This document shows positions 22,290-33,011 of a stretch of 64,000 bases of DNA, piece by piece (within the stretch, counting starts at the first letter, position 1; every line of letters starts with the position of its first letter). Origin of the DNA: Plotosus lineatus (lineage: Eukaryota > Chordata > Actinopteri > Siluriformes > Plotosidae). The notes beneath the pieces were generated by a model. That model was given only the letters and a program-made list of their open reading frames with translations, had not been told where the DNA came from and did not search any database. Both the position numbers and the translations under genes were made by a program. Where the stretch lies: positions 84,819,550 through 84,883,549 of the forward strand of contig CM045729.1 in the NCBI GenBank assembly GCA_024760905.1, in the 5' to 3' direction.

Positions 22290-22448
22290 AGTGGATCACA
22301 AAAATCATTACAAGTCAAAGTCAAATAAATGCACTCAGTCAATCATTCACATCAAACATGAATTCAGTACCAATCAATCTTCGGCAGGCCAGATTAAAAA
22401 TACCAACGGACCGGATGTGGCCCGCAGGCCGTAGTTTGCCCACCCCTG
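22290..22448 (-). mobile_element. hAT-type transposon 5' end fragment
   Basis: On the minus strand it opens with CAGGGGTGGGCAAACTACGG at 22448, followed by CCTGCGGGCC. This matches the termini of hAT elements of the Charlie/ZBED type. The internal sequence (AAGATTGATTGG, TGAATGATTGACTGA) is shared with the copies at 30.19 and 49.36 kb. Confidence 0.7.
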
Positions 22449-23078
22449 TTCTAGGGATAAGGTTTGGGCCTGACAAAAGAACCTCCTCGTTCCGATCTGA
22501 TCTCTGTAATTTATTGAGGGGTTTTCAACAAGCATTTATGAAAGGTTTTTTTTTCTTTCTTTCTATTTTCAGAACTGCACAAAAACTGAGTCCTGGCGTG
22601 GGGAAGAACCAAGTTAATTTTGGAGGAGATCCAAATGAAAAATCATATTGCAAAAAAAAAAAAAAAAAAAAACAAAACCTCAGGGAAAACGAGGCAAAAT
22701 ATTTATCTGATGCCCAGCAGGGGGAAAGATTTCATTATAACTATGCAATTCTTATTGTCCTGTATGTTTGGTGGCGATACCTTCTGATTAACACTGGAGG
22801 CGCTAATGTTTAAGTTATTATGTCGTCAGGTCATGTATTTGAGTTTTGTAGTTCGAGCTTGAAGAAAAAGGCTTCGTCTCATTCTCGACTTTCTCCGAAT
22901 TCAGACCACATTTCCCAAACCGTTCTCAACCAAAATCAGGCGGCGACAGAAGTACGAGGGGGCGGGGACAAGACGACAGTGTGCGCGAATGGGGGGAGGG
23001 TTGGTCCGAGGAAAGAAGACTTCTTACGTCATCACGCAGACAACCAATCAGAATGCCGTCAGACTCTCAACTCGCCAT
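22449..23078. other. U6 upstream region (block shared by all U6 copies)
   Basis: Contains an A-run at about 22652-22671, a GC-box-like GGGGGCGGGG at about 22957 and an inverted-context CCAATCAG at about 23044. The same block precedes the U6 genes at 32.5 and 51.7 kb, where an RTE copy interrupts it. Here it is uninterrupted. Confidence 0.6.
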
Positions 23079-23098
23079 ACTCCCATCATGCAGCTCCG
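23079..23098 (+). promoter_or_regulatory. U6 distal element (SPH/ZNF143-type site)
   Basis: ACTCCCATCATGCAGCTCCG resembles the SPH element bound by Staf/ZNF143 in vertebrate snRNA distal enhancers. It lies at about -235 to -216 of the U6 start, the usual distal-element position, and recurs at the same distance in the other U6 promoters here. Confidence 0.65.
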
Positions 23099-23247
23099 TA
23101 ATCGCAGACTCGAGATGAAAAATAAAAGAGGTTTGAAATGGTTGCTAGGTAATTTGGCGGTTTGGTTTCCACACTTGATTAAGTACAAATTCTATGACAG
23201 GAATATGTATATACTCAGCTCAGATTTATTGATGTTTAAGATCGTCC

Positions 23248-23264
23248 TAACCATGAATGACAAA
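23248..23264 (+). promoter_or_regulatory. U6 proximal sequence element (PSE)
   Basis: TAACCATGAATGACAAA at -66 to -50 sits exactly where vertebrate type-3 Pol III promoters carry the SNAPc site. The sister promoters read TAACCGTAAACGACAA, closer to the vertebrate PSE pattern. Confidence 0.65.
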
Positions 23265-23283
23265 CCTTCGAAATCTGCAGTAC

Positions 23284-23290
23284 ATTTATA
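23284..23290 (+). promoter_or_regulatory. U6 TATA box
   Basis: ATTTATA at about -30 to -24 of the U6 start. With the upstream PSE it would specify Pol III rather than Pol II transcription. Confidence 0.65.
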
Positions 23291-23313
23291 GCCGTCCTTG
23301 GCTTGTTTAGTTC

Positions 23314-23323
23314 GTGCTCGCTA

Positions 23324-23370
<47 letters not shown>

Positions 23371-23420
23371 GGCCCTGCGCAAGGATGACACGCAAAATCG
23401 TGAAGCGTTACCATATTTTT
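23314..23420 (+). ncRNA. rnu6: U6 snRNA (near-complete, variant)
   Basis: A 107-base U6 sequence from GTGCTCGCTACGGCAGCACA to the terminal T-run. The ACAGAGA box (ACAGAGAAGATTAGC), the AGC triad and the GATGACACGCAAA region are present, so it would pair with U4/U2 and the 5' splice site. It differs from the near-invariant vertebrate U6 at a few places: T to A in the 5' stem-loop (about base 10), one C missing in the CCCC of the internal stem-loop, AAATTC to AAAATC, and an inserted A near the 3' end. SPH, PSE and TATA elements are correctly spaced upstream and a TTTTT terminator follows. It may be a variant gene or a young pseudogene; the changes in paired regions favour the latter. Confidence 0.9.
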
Positions 23421-23514
23421 AAAATCCTGACTGCTCAAACTTAACTATTTATACTACCCTCAGTAATATCCTATTACTTTTCCATCGAACTCTACAAAAT
23501 TCAAATCTTTTAAT

Positions 23515-24058
23515 TTCGCCTTTTTCCTTTTTCAGGAGTCGCCACCGCGAATCACCCGATTCACACATTCAAACACAGATTATTATAATAATAACATTAT
23601 AATAATATTATTAATAAATAACACGACTTTACTATAATAACTCCAACATTCAGTCATCAATTGTAACTACTATATCAGAGTCCGAAGGTACCTCCACCAA
23701 GCACAAAGTACAATAACAATGGCACAGGTCACGAAACAAAGAAGCGAATATAGCAGTCTGGTCATAATCTTTCCCATAACTTCCTCGTATGGCTCATCAA
23801 CCTCTGTAGTTGCCACAACTCTGCACGTTTCCCTTGTTCTTAAATATGGGCACCATCACACTCCTCCTCCGATCCTCTGGCATCCTCTCATTTTCTCAGA
23901 CCTTGTTGAATGCTCTTGTCAGGAAATGTACTGCTACCTCGCCGAGACACTTCCATCCCTACACCGGTATATGTCATCAGGACCAACTGCCATTCCATTC
24001 TTCATCCCCTTCAATGCCCTCCTCACCTCACCCTTACGAATCTTTGATACTTGCTCAA
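23515..24058 (-). mobile_element. RTE LINE fragment (unit 1)
   Basis: Antisense remnant. A degenerate RTE 3' tail (CAGGAGTCGCCACCGCGAAT) lies at about 23534, and an RT N-terminal piece at 23780-24057 (coding strand: KRMK, VEVWK, SERMPE-like and VPIFKNK-like). The interval between is TAATAA-rich. The RT piece joins the DNA transposon exon at 24059. Confidence 0.7.
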
Positions 24059-24619
24059 CCGTCCTCCTGTACTTTCTTCTAGGATGCTGTGCTTTTGCTC
24101 CCTGATGCGCCGACAGAACACTGTAAATACAAAAACTATTCTAAAATAAAGCTGACAAGTTCAGTTAACGGAATATTTACCTGTGGTATTATCAGCTATA
24201 TAATAAGAGACAGGAACTATGTTTGTCATATATCAGACAATTATGTTCTATTATTAAAGTACAACCGTGATATAAGCATGTAAGCCCTGATACAGAATGT
24301 GTAGTTACATTACATCTTCCAATTATAACAACTCAAATTTTGTCATTCTGATAACTACTGTGCACAGACCCACATGCATACAGTGACAAGAAAGCAGCAT
24401 TCATTGCAGAGGCAGGCCAGTCTAATGATACTTCATAAATACATAAATAAATAAACGTAATAAAACAGTGACATTATTTATAGCAATGCAGTTTCTTCAA
24501 AGGAGACAAAGGGAAACCTCATCTAAAGACAGACACGAGAGAAGCAAAAAACAAGCCAGCACCATAGGAAAGAAAGAACTGTGAGAACAATACACAACAC
24601 AAATGGTAGTCGGTATATA

Positions 24620-24642
24620 TATATATATAAAAACTCCACACC
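24620..24642. repeat. TA microsatellite (unit 1)
   Basis: Short (TA)n. The same locus is far longer in unit 2 (about 43655-43700) and unit 3 (about 61235-61300). Confidence 0.8.
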
Positions 24643-25854
24643 ATCACCACACCATGTCCTCATGATATATACTCACTCACTTATTACAGCATCCTTTACC
24701 TGGTGTTAACCTCCATTACGCAATGTCATCTGGACTTAAAAATAAAATTCAAGTTTAAAATTTGACACTGAATTTAAAAATATATATATACACATCTGTT
24801 GTACGCAATTTTTGTTTCTTTACAGTATCATACCAATTAAATATCAACAATCAAAAATAAACAGATTTTACATTAGTTTTAAAGTGTCCTACCTTTGGAC
24901 ACAGGGGTGTTCATTTTAGATGCAATCTCTAGCACATGTGAAACAAGCTGATCATCAGGGAATTCTACTGGGGATTTCTCAGAAGCTATAAAAGTAAAAA
25001 TGAAAAATAACTTGGGTGATTCGAAATCTGGGTTATAACATAGCAGAATTATAGCAAGATTTTGACTGAACAGGTGATTGGTAGTAAAGGATGCCACTGC
25101 TGCAAATAAGCTGCTAACAATGACAAAACCAATCAAATAAATAAATAAATACATTACCTTTGGCTACAGTTCGAGTTTCCAGCTTTACTGGTACTTGAGG
25201 AACTTGGACTGCTTTGCCAGGTCCTCCTTGCCCTCTGGGAAAGACTCCAAATATGACTTGAAGACAAATTTGTTTTTACTCAAGTTGTTTGGTAAATGAT
25301 ATGAGACCTGAACGACCCCAAGGAAACACTTTTCACTGGACTGTGGAAAGTTTTGCCACGAAACTGACCAAACTGCACCTCAGACTGGGTAAGGACATTG
25401 GACCTTATTTCTGGTTATCCTGACACAGTAAAGTACAGGAGTTAGAACTGGAATATGTACAAGACTGGATTGTACGTCACCCATCATTACAAAACAATTT
25501 CAACATTATCTCAAGGGAAAAAAACACCTCGTGTAATCAGAATTTCATATAAATCAAACGGCTGTTAATTACAGACTTTCAAAACACAAATTATAGGCGT
25601 TAATGAAGAATTCTTTGGCGAGAGTGTGCACTCAACCCGGCTTGGACCTGGTTCTCCTGGACCAGAAACCTCAAAACCTACAAAACACGCGTGTACAACC
25701 TCTATTACTAACTACAACTCGCCCCAAACATATGTAAGGCACAAGGAAGGTTCGAGTTGAAAACAAAAGCGATTACCTTTCATCTTTTGGCGCGAGGTGT
25801 GAAGGTTTAAAATGTCGACAGAAATCTTCGCTGTGGACGGCTCGACAGTGGGAG

Positions 25855-26030
25855 ACGTTTTCTCATCGCTCAATCGCGCGAGTCGATCCGAGTATACCGA
25901 TTGGCTGAAAAGTCTGTCGCCTTCGCTGGTCTTTCGTCGATCCGAGTATACCGATTGGCTGAAAAGTCTGTCGCTCTAGCTGGTCGATAGTCATAGACGA
26001 TCCGCGTACACCGATTGGCTGAAACGTCTA
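25855..26030 (-). promoter_or_regulatory. CCAAT-box array of truncated transposon (unit 1)
   Basis: Three CCGATTGGCTGAAA copies (reverse-strand AGCCAATCGG) preceded by a GCTCAATCGC variant, with GTCGATCCGAGTATA phrases between. Matches the CCAAT-box consensus in its ten-base form. Confidence 0.6.
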
Positions 26031-26057
26031 TAGGCGCCCATCGAACTAACAGAGAAG

Positions 26058-26639
26058 GGCAGACACATCTGAGCGCAAAGAAAAGACTCCCAAGATGATC
26101 CGCGCGAGCCGGTCAGCAAACGAGTCTTTATGTAAATTCTCGAAAGTTCGGCCAAGTCCCTGTTCTGGAATGTTCTACATCACCTGACCCGTCACCAGGA
26201 CGCATGCGCAACTAGATTCATCTCGAAGTTTCCCTAATATGCTGGAAGTTCCAGACCCAATTAGACTACGCAGGCAAACCAACAGTGACCCAAGTCCCTG
26301 TTCTGGAATGTTCTACATCACCTGACCCGTCACCAGGACGCATGCGCAACTAGATTCATCTCGAAGTTTCCCTAATATGCTGGAAGTTCCAGACCCAATT
26401 AGACTACGCAGGCAAACCAACAGTGACCCAAAAACAGCCGAGTGTCACTATTTACAGCACACCAACTGAATGTAGTTACATACAACGTTTACACAGTCAT
26501 ATTTATATTTACATTTATGCATTTATTTACACACCCATGTATGTAGTTGTATGTATGTTGTTGTATGTAGTTACATACAACGTTTACACAGTCATATTTA
26601 TATTTACAGTTATGCATTTATTTTTACATACCCATGACA
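26058..26639 (-). repeat. LTR of the Gmr1-like element (unit 1)
   Basis: On the minus strand a purine tract (ACAAAAGGGAGAG) is followed by TGTCATGGGT at 26639, the expected polypurine tract plus TG start of a 3' LTR. Inside are two copies of a 95-bp repeat (from 26471 and 26566) and two of a 138-bp repeat (26153-26290, 26291-26428). The outer edge is set only by where transposon sequence resumes. No matching 5' LTR is in the window. Confidence 0.55.
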
Positions 26640-29600
26640 CTCTCCCTTTTGTAGAAACCTTCTGCTGAGAGTGATGTGAAATATTTCAATTCATAAAACA
26701 TGCACAGCATCAAAATCCACAAAAAAAAAAAAAAAAATCAAGCTCTAAAAATATTGTCTTTACCCTTAAATGTGCTTAATAATAAGATCGAACCCTCGTA
26801 AAGTTAAAGTCCACGACTCTGGTATTTGTTCTTCATTTTGTGAAGAAAAGGCAAGGGATTGTGATCAGTAAAGACTTCAACTGGCAAAATGGTGGTACCT
26901 AAGTACAGCACACTTCAAAATGGTGTAACGTTAACAAAAGAGCCAGTGTTTCCTTCTCAATGGCAGAGTAATTTCTTTGATGCTTATCAAACTTTCTTGA
27001 AAAATAACACACCGGATGATCAATACCCGAATCATCCTCTTGAATCAGGACACCACCTGCACCCTCATCACTTGCATCAATTTGCAATTTAAAAGATTTT
27101 TGAAGTGCGGTGCCTGTAACACAGGAGAATTCATGAGAATGGCCTTGACTTTCTCAAATGCAGCTTGACAACTGCAATCCCACTGTAATTTAATCCTTTT
27201 CCCCAAAAGCTTCGTAAATGGAAGTACAACATCTGAGAACTTTTGACAAAACTTCCTGTAATAGCCTGCCATTTACAAGAATCTCACGAGTTCTCTCTTA
27301 CAGTGGGGAACGGAAGAATGTACAATCGCCTCCACCTTGGCATCGACTGGCTGGACATGGCCGTGCCCTACAGCACGCCCTAAAAATTCAAGCTGCGCCT
27401 TTCCAGATTCACATTCGGCAAGGTTGACAGTCAATCTCGCTCCAGACAGTCTCTCGAAGAAAGATCGGACTCTTTTCAAATGGTCTTCCCGTTCCATGGA
27501 ATAGATGACAACATCGTCCATGTATGCTTCCATACCTTCCAGACCTCTGAAGTAACATTGCTGACGAGCCGCTGAAACGTTTCCGGTGCGTTTTTTTTTT
27601 TTTTCAAATCGAACGGCATCACTTTGTACTGATAGAGTTTATCAGGTGTAAGAAAAAGCAGAGATCTTCTTCACACGCTCTGTGAGCGGAACCTGCCAGA
27701 ACCCCTTCAAGTGGTCAAACTTGCTTATATGCTTGGCTTGACCAATTTGATTAATGCAATCATCCATTCTCGGTATGGGATAAGATCCAGTTCGTGAGGG
27801 CGCATCGACAGCCTTCATGTCAGCACAGCAGCGCCGACCACCTCCAGAACCTTTTGGCATGTGAACACGCGGTGAAGTCCACGGACTGTCACTGGGTTCA
27901 ATGACGCCATTGTCCAGCATGTACTTCACTTCTTTCGCAGAATTTCACTCTTTGCAGGATTCATTCCGTGAGGGTGTTGTTTCGCAGGCACAGCATCACC
28001 TACATCCATATCATGACTAACAACATCTGTGCGGCCAGGCACATCAGGAAATAAACGAGAGAACTCAAAAATCAAATCTGACATTTGGACTTGTTGTTCA
28101 GAAGCTAAATGTGACAAATTCTCATCGAGGTCAGCTAACACATCGGAATTGTTCAACCTTGGTGAAACGTCATCACTCAGATCATCAAACTTTACATTAC
28201 ACCCAACATCCTCAGCATCGTCAAGAACAGGTACATCGACAGCAGAAGCACAATCGGTAACTGGGGAGAGTGTGGCAACACAACTTGCATGTTTGGTTTG
28301 TCTCCGATCATGATACTCCTCGATCATGCTCACATGACACAACCTCTTGTGTTTACGTCGACTAGAAGTCAGAACAACACAGTCCGCTTCGCTAACCTCT
28401 TTGTCAATTAGATATAAGACCCTGACATCTGACTCAAGTGGTTGACCAGGGATCGGAAGCAACAGTAGCACTTTTTCAACAGGAGTGAAACTTCTTTCTT
28501 TTACTTTTTGTCATAACTCTGTTTCATTTTGGCTTGTGGCGTTTTCAAATTTTGTCTGAAAAGTAGAAACATAGTCCAAAAGATTGATCTCAGGATTGTG
28601 ATTGAGCTGCTCTTTAAGATGTTTCAATGGCCCATGAACACGATGTCCAAAAACGAGCTCAAAGGGACTGAAGCCTAAACCTTCCTGAACTGACTCCCGG
28701 CAGCAAACAACAGCAAATCCACCCTCATCCCAGTCCTTTTCTGTCGCAAAGCAATAAGTCTTGATCGTATTCTTCAAAGTTTGATGAAATCTCTCCAAAG
28801 CTCCCTGCGTCTAATAGGACGATAGACACTAGACTTGACCTGTTGAATGCCTAAGTGTTACACTGCCTGTTGGAATACCTTCAACATAAAATCAGAGCCC
28901 CGGATCTGAGTTGAACAACACTTGGCAACCCAACCAAGGTGAAAAACTTGATCAAAGCCTTGATGATCACAGGGGCGGCAATCCCTCGAACAGGAATCGC
29001 TTCAGGAAACCTGGTAGAAGCACACATGATGGTAAGAAGATATTGATCACCGGACCTAGTTTTCGGTAATGGACCGACACAATCAATGATGACTCTACCG
29101 AAAGGTTCCTCAAAAGCAGGTATAAAAAGGTTTTGAAGGTGCGGGAGGAATCTTCTGATCTGATTTACCCACAATTTGGCATGCATGACAGGTTTTACAA
29201 AATTCAGCCACATCCTTTCTCAAACCGGGCCAAAAGAAATCTGCCAAAATTGTCTCACAGGTTTTGTTTACACCCAAATGACCTGCCATGGGACTTTCAT
29301 GTACCGATGCAAGCACATGATGTCGGAATAATGTCGGAACAGCGATGTGGTGACGTGACTGCCGATCAGTGTCTTTCGCTCAGGAACATTGTCGGTGTTC
29401 TCGAGTAGCTCCAAAAATGAAAGCATCTCTTGTTTGAGCTCCACACTCGCTGACATACTTTCCCAAAACCGAACCGGCGGACATTAGAAGGTAAAGCAAG
29501 TCCCTGTGATCAGCGTCAGTTTCTTCAGGAAAACGAATAAATAGATGACGGTGGAGTCCCGTCCCTCGACTAAACTTAACGTGTTTCACAACCGGCTTCA

Positions 29601-29655
29601 CTACGTGGTCAAGCTGCACCACGGATATACAGGGTGCTTCCTGCCGAATCATGCA
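26640..29655 (-). pseudogene. Gmr1-like Ty3/gypsy pol remnant: integrase-RT-RNase H (unit 1)
   Basis: Reading the minus strand from 29655: an unassigned block, integrase zinc finger (HESPMAGHLG...CKTCHAC, 29316-29150), integrase core (IIDCVGPLPKTRSGDQYL; first catalytic Asp present, the second Asp region decayed to VVQLRSG), the ERFHQTLKN Glu region (about 28798), a GPY-like C-terminal module (LCHVSMIEEYHDR), then RT (VIEPSDSPW, FDHLKGFWQVPL, YMDDVVIYS) and RNase H (IDASDEGAGGVL, FTDHNPL). Integrase precedes RT, the reverse of normal gypsy order and the hallmark of Gmr1-type elements. At least four frame breaks are present, and gag and protease are not seen. Confidence 0.8.
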
Positions 29656-30186
29656 TATATCCTCGTGCTTGATTCTCGGATGGAAGTTGCTCGGATGAAG
29701 GTGTTTTGTTGAGCCTGCAAGCTCGTGTCCAACCTATCAGCGGTAGCCGGACGTTCTTGCAGGTTGTCCGCCCGATGGGCATGCTTGGGGGGAAAAGTGG
29801 CGGGTGATGTTATGTTCTTTTAAAACAGCAATGATGCCTTGGCAAATAAGGTGCACGGCCTTTGACCGACTTCAGTAAAAAGTACTTAGGTGTCCGTTCC
29901 TTATGAACCACCCGACACTCACTGTCGACCTTTCTTTTCTCTGACATTGCTGTTGATGGATTCTGTGTAGTAGAAGAGTAATAACAGGAAGTGGCTCGAG
30001 CTCTGCAAAATCAACGACTGCGCCTAATGCATCACTGGTGTTGAAATGCTGTCATTACAAGTCAAAGTCAAATGAATGCAATCAGTCAATCATTCACGTC
30101 AAATGTGAATTCTGTACCACTCAATCTTCAGCGGGCCAGATTAAAAAGAGCGGCTGTGGCCCGCGGGCCGTAGTTTGCCCACCCTG
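29656..30186 (-). mobile_element. hAT transposon 5' end with BED-type transposase N-terminus (unit 1)
   Basis: Terminus at 30186 (CAGGGTGGGCAAACTACGGC, one C fewer than the 49.36 kb copy), then a short leader and an ATG at 29947. The reading begins SEKRKVDSECRVV and KYFLLKSVKGRA and, after a frame change, gives KEHNITRHFSPKHA and RPATADRLDTSL. These are the BED zinc finger and neck of ZBED5/GTF2IRD2-like hAT transposases. It ends abruptly at the Gmr1-like sequence, so catalytic and dimerisation domains are missing. Confidence 0.7.
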
Positions 30187-30655
30187 TTCCAGGGATAGGG
30201 TTTGGGCCTGGCAAGAACCTCCCTGTTCCGATCTGGTCTCTGTCAGTAAAAAAAGTATTTAGGGGTTATCGAGGGGGTTTTCAACAAGCGTTTATTAAAG
30301 GATTTTTTTTTCTATTTTCAGAACTGCACAAAAACTACTGATCAAACATGGTAAGGGGACCAAGAACCAAGTTCATTTTGGAGGCGATACAAATGAAAAA
30401 TCATATTGCAAAAGGAAAATGCCTCCAACATGGGGCAAAATGTTCATCTGATGCCCACCGGGGAAAAACATTTCATTATAACTATGTCGTTTGAATTGTC
30501 CTTTGTGTCTGGTGGCGATACTCTCTGATTATGATATACAGTAGGAACATTTGAGGCGCTCATGTTGGAGTTATTATATCGTCAGGTCATGTATTTGAGT
30601 TTTGTAGTTCGAGCTTGAAGAAAAAGGCTTCGTCTCATTCTCGACTTCCTCAGAA

Positions 30656-32122
30656 TGGAGGGCGTTGAAGAGGATGAAGAGTGGAAAGGCAGTTGGCCCC
30701 GATGACATACCAGTTGAGGTATGGAAGTGTCGAGGGGAGGCAGCAGTAGATTTTCTGACAAGAATGTTCAACAAGGTCTTAGAGAGTGAGCGGATGCCGG
30801 AGGAATGGAGGAGAAGTGTGCTTGTGCCCATTTTTAAGAACAAGGGAGATGTACAGAGTTGTGGCAACTATAGAGGGATAAAGTTGATGAGCCATACGAT
30901 GAAGTTATGGGAAAGAATAGTGGAAGCTAGACTAAGGGCAGAGGTCAGCATTTGTGAACAACAGTTTGGTTTCATGCCAAGAAAGAGCACCACAGATGCA
31001 GTGTTTGCTTTGAGGATGTTAATAAGAGAAGTACAGAGAAGGTCAGAAGGAGCTGCGTTGTGCCTTTGTGGATCTGGAGAAAGCATGTGACAGGGTGCCG
31101 AGAGAAGAACTGTGGTATTGTATGAGCAAGTCTGGAGTGGCAGAGAAGTATGTTAGAGTGGTGCAGGACATGTATGAGAGATGTAAGACAGTGGTGAGGT
31201 GTGCCGTCGGTGTGACAGAAGAGTTCAAGGTGGAGGTGGGACTGCATCAAGGGTCAGCTCTCAGGCCCTTCTTGTTTGCTATGGTGATGGACAGGCTGAC
31301 AGACGAGGTTAGACAAGAATCTCCATGGACTACGATGTTTGCAGATGACATCGTGATCTGCAGTGAGAGCAGAGAACAAGTGGAGGAAAATCTAGAGAGG
31401 TGGAGGTATGCCCTGGAAAGGAGGGGAATGAAGGTGAGTCTCAGTAAGACAGAATACATGTGTGTGAACGACAAGGACCCAAGAGGAACGGTGAGGTTAC
31501 AGGGGGCAGAGATAAAGAAGGTGGAGGATTTTAAGTAATTAGGCTCAACAATCCAGAGCAATGGAGAGTGTGGAAAAGAGGTGAAGAAGCGCGTGCAGGC
31601 AGGTTGGAATGGATGGAGAAAAGTGTCCGGTGTGATGTGCGAGAGGAGAATGTCAGCAAGAATGAAAGGAAAAGTGTACAAGACGGTGGTGAGGCCAGCG
31701 ATGTTGTATGGTTTAGAGACAGTGGCCCTGGGGAAAAGACAGGAGTCAGAGTTGGAGGTAGCAGAGATGAAAATGTCGAGGTTCTCTTTGGGAGTAACGA
31801 GGATGGATAGGATCAGAAATGAGTACATCAGAGGGACAGCACATGTTAGATGTTTTGGAGACAAAGTCAGAGAGGCTAGATTGAGATGGTTTGGACATGT
31901 ACAGAGGAGGGACAGTGAGTATATTGGTAGTAGGATTCTGAGGTTGGCACTACCAGGCAGAAGGCCCAGAAGAAGACCAAAGAGAAGATTTATGGATGCG
32001 GTGAAGGCGGACATGAGGGTCGTTGGAGTAAGAGTAGAAGATGCAGAGGATAGGGAGAGATGGAGGCAGATCATTTGCTGTGGCGACCCCTAAAGGGAGC
32101 TGCCGAGATGAAAAGAAGATTT
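30656..32122 (+). mobile_element. RTE LINE, 5'-truncated, inside a U6 upstream block (copy E, unit 1)
   Basis: Starts at the linker (ALKRMKSGKAVGPDD) and ends at the RTE tail near 32115. Flanking sequences match the uninterrupted U6 upstream block at 22.82-22.95 kb, which serves as an empty site. The join suggests a small target loss (about ten bases) rather than a clean duplication. Confidence 0.82.
30665..32093 (+). pseudogene. RTE reverse transcriptase (copy E, unit 1)
   Basis: Frames 30665-31090, 31068-31538 and 31581-32093. Motif B (QGSALRPFLF) and motif C (MFADDIVICS) are readable. A one-base gain at about 31025 (ATAAGAGAAG for ATGGAGAAG) shifts the frame before motif A (FVDLEKACDRV), and a TAC to TAA change at about 31536 stops it at DFK. 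Both defects are shared with the 50 kb copy, so they predate the segmental duplication. Confidence 0.78.
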
Positions 32123-32309
32123 CCCGACCTTTCCACCCCAGCCAGACGCTTGCAACCAAAATTCGGCAGCGATACAAGTACGAGGGGGCGGGGACAAGAC
32201 GACAGTGTGTGCGAAGAGGGGGGGGAGGGCTGGTCTGAGGAAAGATGGCTTCTTACATCTTCACACAGACAAGCCAATCAGAACGCCGTCAGACTCTCAA
32301 CTCGCCATC

Positions 32310-32515
32310 CTCCCATCATGCAGCTCCTTAACAGAGAGTAGAGATGCAAAATAAAAGTGGTTTGAAGAGGTTATAGTTCATTTGGACGTTTGATCTCAAA
32401 ATTTGATTGTGTATTAATCCGATGACGAGGAATGTGTAACCCGCTCGGACTTATTGACGATTAAGAATTCACTAACCGTAAACGACAATTTTTAAAAATT
32501 CTCACTACATTTATG
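32310..32515 (+). promoter_or_regulatory. U6 promoter of the split U6 gene (unit 1)
   Basis: SPH-like CTCCCATCATGCAGCTCC at about 32310-32327 (-229), PSE TAACCGTAAACGACAA at 32473-32488 (-66 to -51) and a weakened TATA (ATTTATG) at about 32509 (-30). Spacing is the same as in the 23.3 kb gene. Confidence 0.65.
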
Positions 32516-32538
32516 GGCGTCCTTCGCTCGCGTAGATC

Positions 32539-32601
32539 GTGCTTGCTACGGTGGCACATAGACTAAATCGGGAACGATTCAGAGAAGATTAAGCATGGCC
32601 C
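32539..32601 (+). pseudogene. U6 snRNA 5' half, split by transposon (unit 1)
   Basis: 63 bases of U6 from GTGCTTGCTACGG to AGCATGGCC, with several substitutions (including CAGAGAAGATTAAGC). It stops in the internal stem-loop at GGCCC. The missing 3' half appears at 42405. Confidence 0.85.
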
Positions 32602-32626
32602 ATAATAAAGGCTAAAAAAAATATAT

Positions 32627-32686
32627 TATATTTTTATTCTGTAGTCATTTCCAAAGGTATGACTACAGAATAAAAATATAACATAT
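32627..32686. repeat. Near-perfect hairpin close to the derivative's 3' end
   Basis: TTTTTATTCTGTAGTCAT and ATGACTACAGAATAAAAA flank a ten-base loop. A/T-rich sequence extends the stem on both sides. Copy 1 lacks it. Confidence 0.8.
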
Positions 32687-32942
32687 ATTTTTTTTAACTT
32701 TTATTATCATCTTTACTGATTTGTATACCAAGATTTGTGTTAATTAAATTATTTTGTGTTTTGTGTAAACTGGTTGATACATAAAAAATTAATATATTTT
32801 ATCTTTTACATACCTATTCACAAGCACAACAGTTTGCATTCTTCATAATCTATACATGTTTGTAAGAAAGGTGTTCCAAGGTTTAATTGAAAATTGAATG
32901 AATTTTGTGACACAGGTAGTCTATTTTTGTACCCAAGGATGA

Positions 32943-33011
32943 TCCCCAGCAGGAATTGAACCTGGAACTCTCAGAATGTTTTCTGAGCATGATAACCACT
33001 TCACCGAGGGA
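32943..33011 (-). other. tRNA-like module in the deletion derivative
   Basis: Reverse-strand equivalent of the 15866-15935 module, one base shorter. B-box GGTTCAATTCC is intact and the odd anticodon stem is kept. Confidence 0.6.

Larger units (their letters stand above)
24059..26057 (-). mobile_element. Truncated Dada-like transposon, 5' half (unit 1)
   Basis: On the minus strand: CCAAT array (25885-26030), leader region with AAAG|GTAATC donor (about 25785), degraded first coding exon (about 25410-25160, keeping FPEG and NKFVFKSY-like remnants), exon 2 (about 24984-24893, SPVEFPDDQLVSHVLEI) and exon 3 (24120-24060, ending CAGGAGGACG). It then stops at the RTE piece, losing the DDE core. The right end (AACAGAGAAG) is cut by the LTR. 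Confidence 0.7.
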
